34,097 nt of DNA from Vicinamibacteraceae bacterium (GTDB lineage Bacteria > Acidobacteriota > Vicinamibacteria > Marinacidobacterales > Marinacidobacteraceae): positions 1-34,097 of the forward strand of contig JAAXGQ010000021.1 in assembly GCA_012271265.1 (NCBI GenBank), read 5' to 3'. The position numbers and the translations under genes are program-made. This document shows positions 30,533 to 34,097 of this stretch, one piece after another. Each line of letters opens with the position of its first letter. Positions within the stretch are counted from its first letter, which is position 1. The notes beneath the pieces are model-generated. The model ran no database searches and was not told the DNA's origin. It was given only the letters and a program-made list of their open reading frames with translations.

Positions 30533-32203
30533 ATGCCCGGGACCCGCGCTTCCCTTTGGCGGTTTCTCCCGGTCCTGCTTGTGCTGCTGGCCGCGTGCGG
30601 TCGGCGCGGGCCCCCGCTGGCGCCTCAACGCATCATGCCGGAGGCGCCCATCCTGTTCCCCTTGCGCCAGCAGGAGGGGCAGCTGGAAGTGCGGTGGCAG
30701 GCGCCGCGCCTCGACAACCGGGGAGCGCCAGGAGACCTGCGGCTCAGGAAAGCGATCCTCGAGATGCGGGTGGTCGATCTTGGGGCGCTCGCCGCCGCGG
30801 CCCGCGAGGAGGCCCGACGCCCGCCCGATCCTGAGCCGGAACCCGATCCCGAGCCGGAACCCGATCCCGAAACCATCGCGTCGGACGAAGCGTCCGGGTC
30901 ATCCCGTGACGATCCGACAACGACCCCGGAGGATGCGCCAGACGACGTGACTCCCGAGGGGGAAGACGTCGCGGCAGAGGAGGAGAGCCTGCCCGTTGTT
31001 GCGGCAGTGGATCGGGCCGAGGAAGACCTCCCCACCGCCGAAGGGATCGACAGGCAGACCCAGGAGCCTCCCGTCGAGGTGATCCCGCTGGGCGAACAGC
31101 GGGAGGGGGCAGCGGAGGCCGCCCCGGAGGCATCCGAACCAGGTCCCGAGCCATCCGCTCTTCCCCCCGGGGCCCCGGCCTCCGCGGAGAGCGAGCCGGA
31201 ACTTCAACTGCCTGGGGCCGCTGCCGATGAGCCAGAGAGCGACGAGGATGCGCCTCCGGAGCCCCAGGCGCTGAGTCTGGATCTCGAGGGGATCGAGTTC
31301 GAAGTCCTGGCCGAGCTCGACCCGGGGGCGCCAGGAGAGGTATTGGTCCACGAAATCCCGCTGGAGCCCGGCTGGGTGGGCCGCCGGATCGAGATTCTGG
31401 TGCGTTACGAATCCGGGGCGGGGCCGACCGACGAGAGCGAGACCGTGGCCTTCCACGTCACTCCCCCGCTCCCGATGCCGTCCGGACTGGTCGCGGAGGT
31501 CGCGGAACACCGGGTCGCCGTCCAGTGGGAAGACACCCGCGAAGACCTGGACCCGTTTCGCATCGCCGATCCCCAGTTCGAGCTGCTGCGACGGGTGGCG
31601 GGAGGCTCGCTCGAGAGGGTCGGGCGGTCGCTTGGCCCAGGTCTCTCCGATCGGCAGGTCGCCTGGGACCAGGAGGTCTGTTACCAGGCGCGGGTGCTGC
31701 TGGTGGGGAACGAGGAGGGCTGGACTCTTGGCGAAGCCCCCCCGGCGGGTCCCCCTGATGCCGGGACGCCTCCGGAGCCTGCCGAACTTGACGGGCAAGA
31801 GCCGGATGAAGTCCGGGAGCCGCTGCCGGTGCGCGTGCCGCCGACGGGTTCGGGAGCAGTGAGCGCCGGAGAACTTTCCGAGCCGTTGTGCGTGGTTCCT
31901 CGGGACACCTTCCCGCCGCCGCCCCCGGGCGACGTGCGCGCCATCCGGCTCCCCGAACACACCGAGATCAGCTGGAGGGCTCCGCCGGATGGCGGGGTCT
32001 CGGGCTACCACGTGTACCGTCTCGGCGAAGAGGGCATTCCCCCCACCCGTCTCAACGAGGCGCCTGTCACCGGCCGGGTGTTCCTCGATGCAGCGCCCAA
32101 TCCGGAAGAGACGCACGAGTACGCGGTGACGGCGCTCGACGGCGCCGACCCTCCGAACGAGAGTGCGCTGTCCGCCCCGGTGACGGTGGTCCCCCGCCGA
32201 TGA
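30533..32203 (+). CDS. Acidic-linker fibronectin type III-like lipoprotein
   Basis: A 556-residue lipoprotein. The lipobox LLAAC puts the lipidated residue at Cys22, followed by GRRGPPLAP, like many LptM/YifL-type small lipoproteins. After a short beta segment there is a long, highly acidic, Pro/Glu/Asp-rich linker (about 98-245) containing PEPDPEPEPDPE repeats. Two fibronectin type III-like domains follow (about 310-410 and 465-555), with VAVQWEDT and GGVSGYHVYRLGEEG strands. Such proteins are probably envelope spacers or binding proteins. No partner is known. It lies 11 bp after hslU, so it may share its transcript. Confidence 0.82.
   Translation: MPGTRASLWRFLPVLLVLLAACGRRGPPLAPQRIMPEAPILFPLRQQEGQLEVRWQAPRLDNRGAPGDLRLRKAILEMRVVDLGALAAAAREEARRPPDPEPEPDPEPEPDPETIASDEASGSSRDDPTTTPEDAPDDVTPEGEDVAAEEESLPVVAAVDRAEEDLPTAEGIDRQTQEPPVEVIPLGEQREGAAEAAPEASEPGPEPSALPPGAPASAESEPELQLPGAAADEPESDEDAPPEPQALSLDLEGIEFEVLAELDPGAPGEVLVHEIPLEPGWVGRRIEILVRYESGAGPTDESETVAFHVTPPLPMPSGLVAEVAEHRVAVQWEDTREDLDPFRIADPQFELLRRVAGGSLERVGRSLGPGLSDRQVAWDQEVCYQARVLLVGNEEGWTLGEAPPAGPPDAGTPPEPAELDGQEPDEVREPLPVRVPPTGSGAVSAGELSEPLCVVPRDTFPPPPPGDVRAIRLPEHTEISWRAPPDGGVSGYHVYRLGEEGIPPTRLNEAPVTGRVFLDAAPNPEETHEYAVTALDGADPPNESALSAPVTVVPRR
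30827..30870 (+). repeat. 18-bp in-gene repeat encoding Asp/Glu/Pro units
   Basis: GAGCCGGAACCCGATCCC occurs in tandem, flanked by a variant, and encodes the DPEPEPDPEPEPDPE stretch of the lipoprotein linker. Its 18-base period keeps frame, so it can change length without breaking the gene. Confidence 0.7.
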
Positions 32204-32267
32204 ACCGGCTCCGGGAGACAATGCGCGTCTTTCCGCCCCCAATCCCTCTGAGGAGAGGACCGCTCCC

Positions 32268-33668
32268 GTGTTTCGACCACTGATCCCGTCTGCCCTGCTG
32301 CTCGCCCTTCTCGCTCCCGCCACCGGCTTCCCCCAGCCTGAAACCCAGCGCCAGGTGGTGGACCGCCGGGAGTTCCTCGCGGGAGTACCGACCTCCGACG
32401 ATCCCCGTCGGGTTCCGGCGCCTCCGGGCGAGCGCGGGCCGGAGGGAGTGCGGGTGCTGTTCGGCGGCTTCGTGTTTGATGGCACCGGGTCGGATCCCGC
32501 CCCGGGGTCGGTGGTGGTCGAACGGAACCGGATCGTTGCCGTGCTCCCGGAAGGGGACACCGACTGGCCGGAGGGCGCCGAAGTGCTCGATGTCCGCGGC
32601 CACACCGTGTTGCCCGGCCTGATCGATCTCCACACCCACCTCACCTACACCGAACCCGGGATTCCCCAGGCGCTCGCCATCGATCCTGCCCATCAGACCC
32701 TGCGGGCCATGGAACGCCTGCACGTATTCATCGGCTCCGGGATCACCTCGATCCGGGATACCGGTTCCGCGGGCACCGTCCCCTTCATCGTCAAGGACTG
32801 GGTGAACCAGGGGCGCCTCCCCGGCCCACGGGTTTTCGCCGCGGGTTCGCTCATCACCGGCGCCGGGGGCCACGGCGCCGAGGGCCTATCGATCCACCAC
32901 CCTCTCTACGGCGGAATCGTGGAGGCGTCCGGCCCTGACGAATTCCGGGACGCCGTCCGCCAACAGTTCAAGATGGGCGCCGATCTGATCAAGATCGCCA
33001 GCCATTACTCGCGGGAGGAGATCGCCGCCGCCGTGGACGAGGCCCACGCCCTGGGACTCAAGGTGACCGTGGACTCGGAGACCTTCTACACGGGATGGGC
33101 CGTCGAGGCCGGAGCCGACACGATCGAGCACCCTCTTCCCCGCACGGACGAGGTGATCTCGATGATGGTGCGGCAGGGGACCGCTTCGGTCCCCACGATC
33201 ATTACCTACGACTACATCTTCAACGAGCGGGGCAGCTACCACAGCTCGACCTCCCGCCGCTTCAGGTTGGACGGTCAGATCAGCCGGGCGATGCTGCGCA
33301 AACTGAAGGACGCCGGCATTCTGATCGGCGTGGGGACCGACCTGATTCTGGAGAACTACCGGGATCTGCCGTACGCGTACATCTGGGAGCTGGAGGCCTA
33401 CGTGGAGGCCGGTTTCACTCCCGCCGAGGCCCTGGTCGCCGCGACCCGGGACAGCGCCCGCATCCTGGGCATGGACGACAAGCTGGGGACGATCGAGCCG
33501 GGCAAGCTGGCGGACATCCTGATCGTCGAAGGGGATCCATCCACCAGTCTCGGCGCGCTCGCGAACGTGGCCGAGGTCTTTCGTGACGGCTACTGGGTGG
33601 TCAAGGGCGGCCGTGTCGAGCCCACGCCTCCCGCCACGCGGATTCGTCCCGGCCCCGGCATCGAATAA
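32268..33668 (+). CDS. Secreted amidohydrolase family protein with altered metal site
   Basis: A 466-residue exported metal-dependent hydrolase, imidazolonepropionase/prolidase-like. A signal peptide is seen (LIPSALLLALLAPATG, cleavage near 22). The metal-site residues visible are His122-x-His124 (LIDLHTHL), Lys242 (ADLIKIASHY), His288 (DTIEHPLPR) and Asp358 (GVGTDLI). The usual histidine on the fifth strand is not obvious: the region reads VTVDSETFYTG (267-275). The protein ends in a typical LGTIEPGKLADILIV segment. Substrate unknown. The GTG at 32268 is preferred for the GGAGAGG upstream. It follows the lipoprotein gene by 64 bp. Confidence 0.9.
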   Translation: MFRPLIPSALLLALLAPATGFPQPETQRQVVDRREFLAGVPTSDDPRRVPAPPGERGPEGVRVLFGGFVFDGTGSDPAPGSVVVERNRIVAVLPEGDTDWPEGAEVLDVRGHTVLPGLIDLHTHLTYTEPGIPQALAIDPAHQTLRAMERLHVFIGSGITSIRDTGSAGTVPFIVKDWVNQGRLPGPRVFAAGSLITGAGGHGAEGLSIHHPLYGGIVEASGPDEFRDAVRQQFKMGADLIKIASHYSREEIAAAVDEAHALGLKVTVDSETFYTGWAVEAGADTIEHPLPRTDEVISMMVRQGTASVPTIITYDYIFNERGSYHSSTSRRFRLDGQISRAMLRKLKDAGILIGVGTDLILENYRDLPYAYIWELEAYVEAGFTPAEALVAATRDSARILGMDDKLGTIEPGKLADILIVEGDPSTSLGALANVAEVFRDGYWVVKGGRVEPTPPATRIRPGPGIE

Positions 33669-33672
33669 CCCC

Positions 33673-33686
33673 CGGCGGGGCCGCCG
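33673..33686 (+). terminator. GC hairpin after the amidohydrolase
   Basis: CGGCGG (33673-33678) pairs with CCGCCG (33681-33686) right after the TAA at 33666-33668. There is no T-run, so termination would be weak. Confidence 0.3.
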
Positions 33687-33725
33687 AAGACACCGTCGCC
33701 CCATGAGAATGCCGCGCCCTGACGC

Positions 33726-34097
33726 ATGGAGCGCCGGCCCCATGGAGCGTCAGCGTCCTCGCCGGCCTGCGCCGCACCTTCGCTCCCTCAGGCAGTCACC
33801 TGCCGACCGCGCCACCCCATGGAGCGCCGGCGTCCTCGCCGGCCCGCGCCGCACCTTCGCTCCCACAGCCAGTCACCTGCCGACCGCGCCGGCCCATGGA
33901 GCGCCGGCGTCCTCGCCGGCCCGCGCCGCACCTTCGCTCCCTCGGGCAGTCACCTGCCGCCCGCGCCGGCCCATGGAGCGCCGGCGTCCTCGCCGGCCTG
34001 CGCCACACCTTCACTCCCTCAGGCAGTCACCTGCCGCCCGCGCCGGCCCATGGAGCGCCGGCGTCCTCGCCGGCCCGCGCCGCACCTTCGCTCCCTC
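33726..34097 (+). repeat. 77-bp tandem repeat array with conserved hairpins, running off the window
   Basis: A partial unit (33726-33741) is followed by units starting at 33742, 33819, 33896, 33973 and 34050, exactly 77 bp apart; the last is cut by the window end. Each has the core GCCGGCG-TCCT-CGCCGGC hairpin (the first unit has a mutated left arm) and a second hairpin GGCAG-TCAC-CTGCC (broken in the unit at 33819). Unit identity is high. The period is not a multiple of three and no unit has a ribosome site, so the array is not protein coding. It is the same family as 21521-21762 and 1-185, in the opposite orientation to the former. Confidence 0.9.

Noticed and set aside
33796-34014. Small Arg-rich peptide encoded by the repeats
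   Set aside because: The 77-bp period shifts frame every unit, there is no ribosome site, and the peptide is a by-product of GC-rich repeats.
33742-34097. CRISPR array (regularly spaced GC-rich repeat)
   Set aside because: The whole 77-bp unit is conserved, including the parts that would be spacers, and no cas gene is present.

Overview
The window is GC-rich throughout and densely coded, with strong G/C preference at third codon positions. It looks like a chromosomal segment of a Gram-negative-type bacterium that exports many proteins: several genes have signal peptides and two have lipobox-like N-termini. The mix of an HslUV protease, a bacillithiol-type glycosyltransferase, a secreted Asp-box/VPS10-type protein, several secreted amidohydrolases and serine hydrolases, and an S9 peptidase resembles gene content seen in Acidobacteriota or Gemmatimonadota. 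That assignment is an inference from gene content, not a phylogeny. No phage, transposase or CRISPR array was seen.

Layout. 1-244 holds decayed copies of a hairpin-bearing repeat. 245-2026: a minus-strand CBS-pair protein and a divergent plus-strand bshA-like glycosyltransferase. 1960-3742: a TudS(DUF523)-DUF1722 fusion on the minus strand, divergent from a family 5 uracil-DNA glycosylase. The glycosylase starts a plus-strand run with an alpha/beta hydrolase and an MscS channel (hydrolase and channel coupled by ATGA), followed by an NCS2 nucleobase permease with a structured leader and an unusual C-terminal soluble domain. 7806-12660: a large secreted beta-propeller protein and a secreted amidohydrolase. 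12916-16487: an SDR, a membrane-anchored TPR protein and SppA.

16523-18415 runs on the minus strand: metB-type PLP enzyme, apt (GTGA overlap), then tRNA-Arg(CCT). 18503-20236: a secreted beta-lactamase-fold hydrolase whose 3' end overlaps a convergent TauD-family dioxygenase by 179 bp. A possible small gene abuts the dioxygenase start by ATGA. 21177-21874 is a gene-poor interval with an 80-81 bp tandem repeat. 21875-28146: S9 peptidase, gamma-glutamyltransferase-like protein and an Ig/LVIVD-repeat protein, likely one secreted-peptide-processing operon. 28510-32203: hslV, hslU and a fibronectin-type lipoprotein. 32268-33668: a second secreted amidohydrolase, followed by a 77-bp tandem array that runs off the window.

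The least explained elements are the dispersed 77-81 bp repeat family (three loci, the middle one inverted, each with conserved hairpins), the hairpin leader plus fused C-terminal domain of the nucleobase permease, and the pairing of a thiouracil-desulfurase-type Fe-S protein with an Fe-S uracil-DNA glycosylase. Housekeeping genes (hslUV, apt, sppA, tRNA) look intact.
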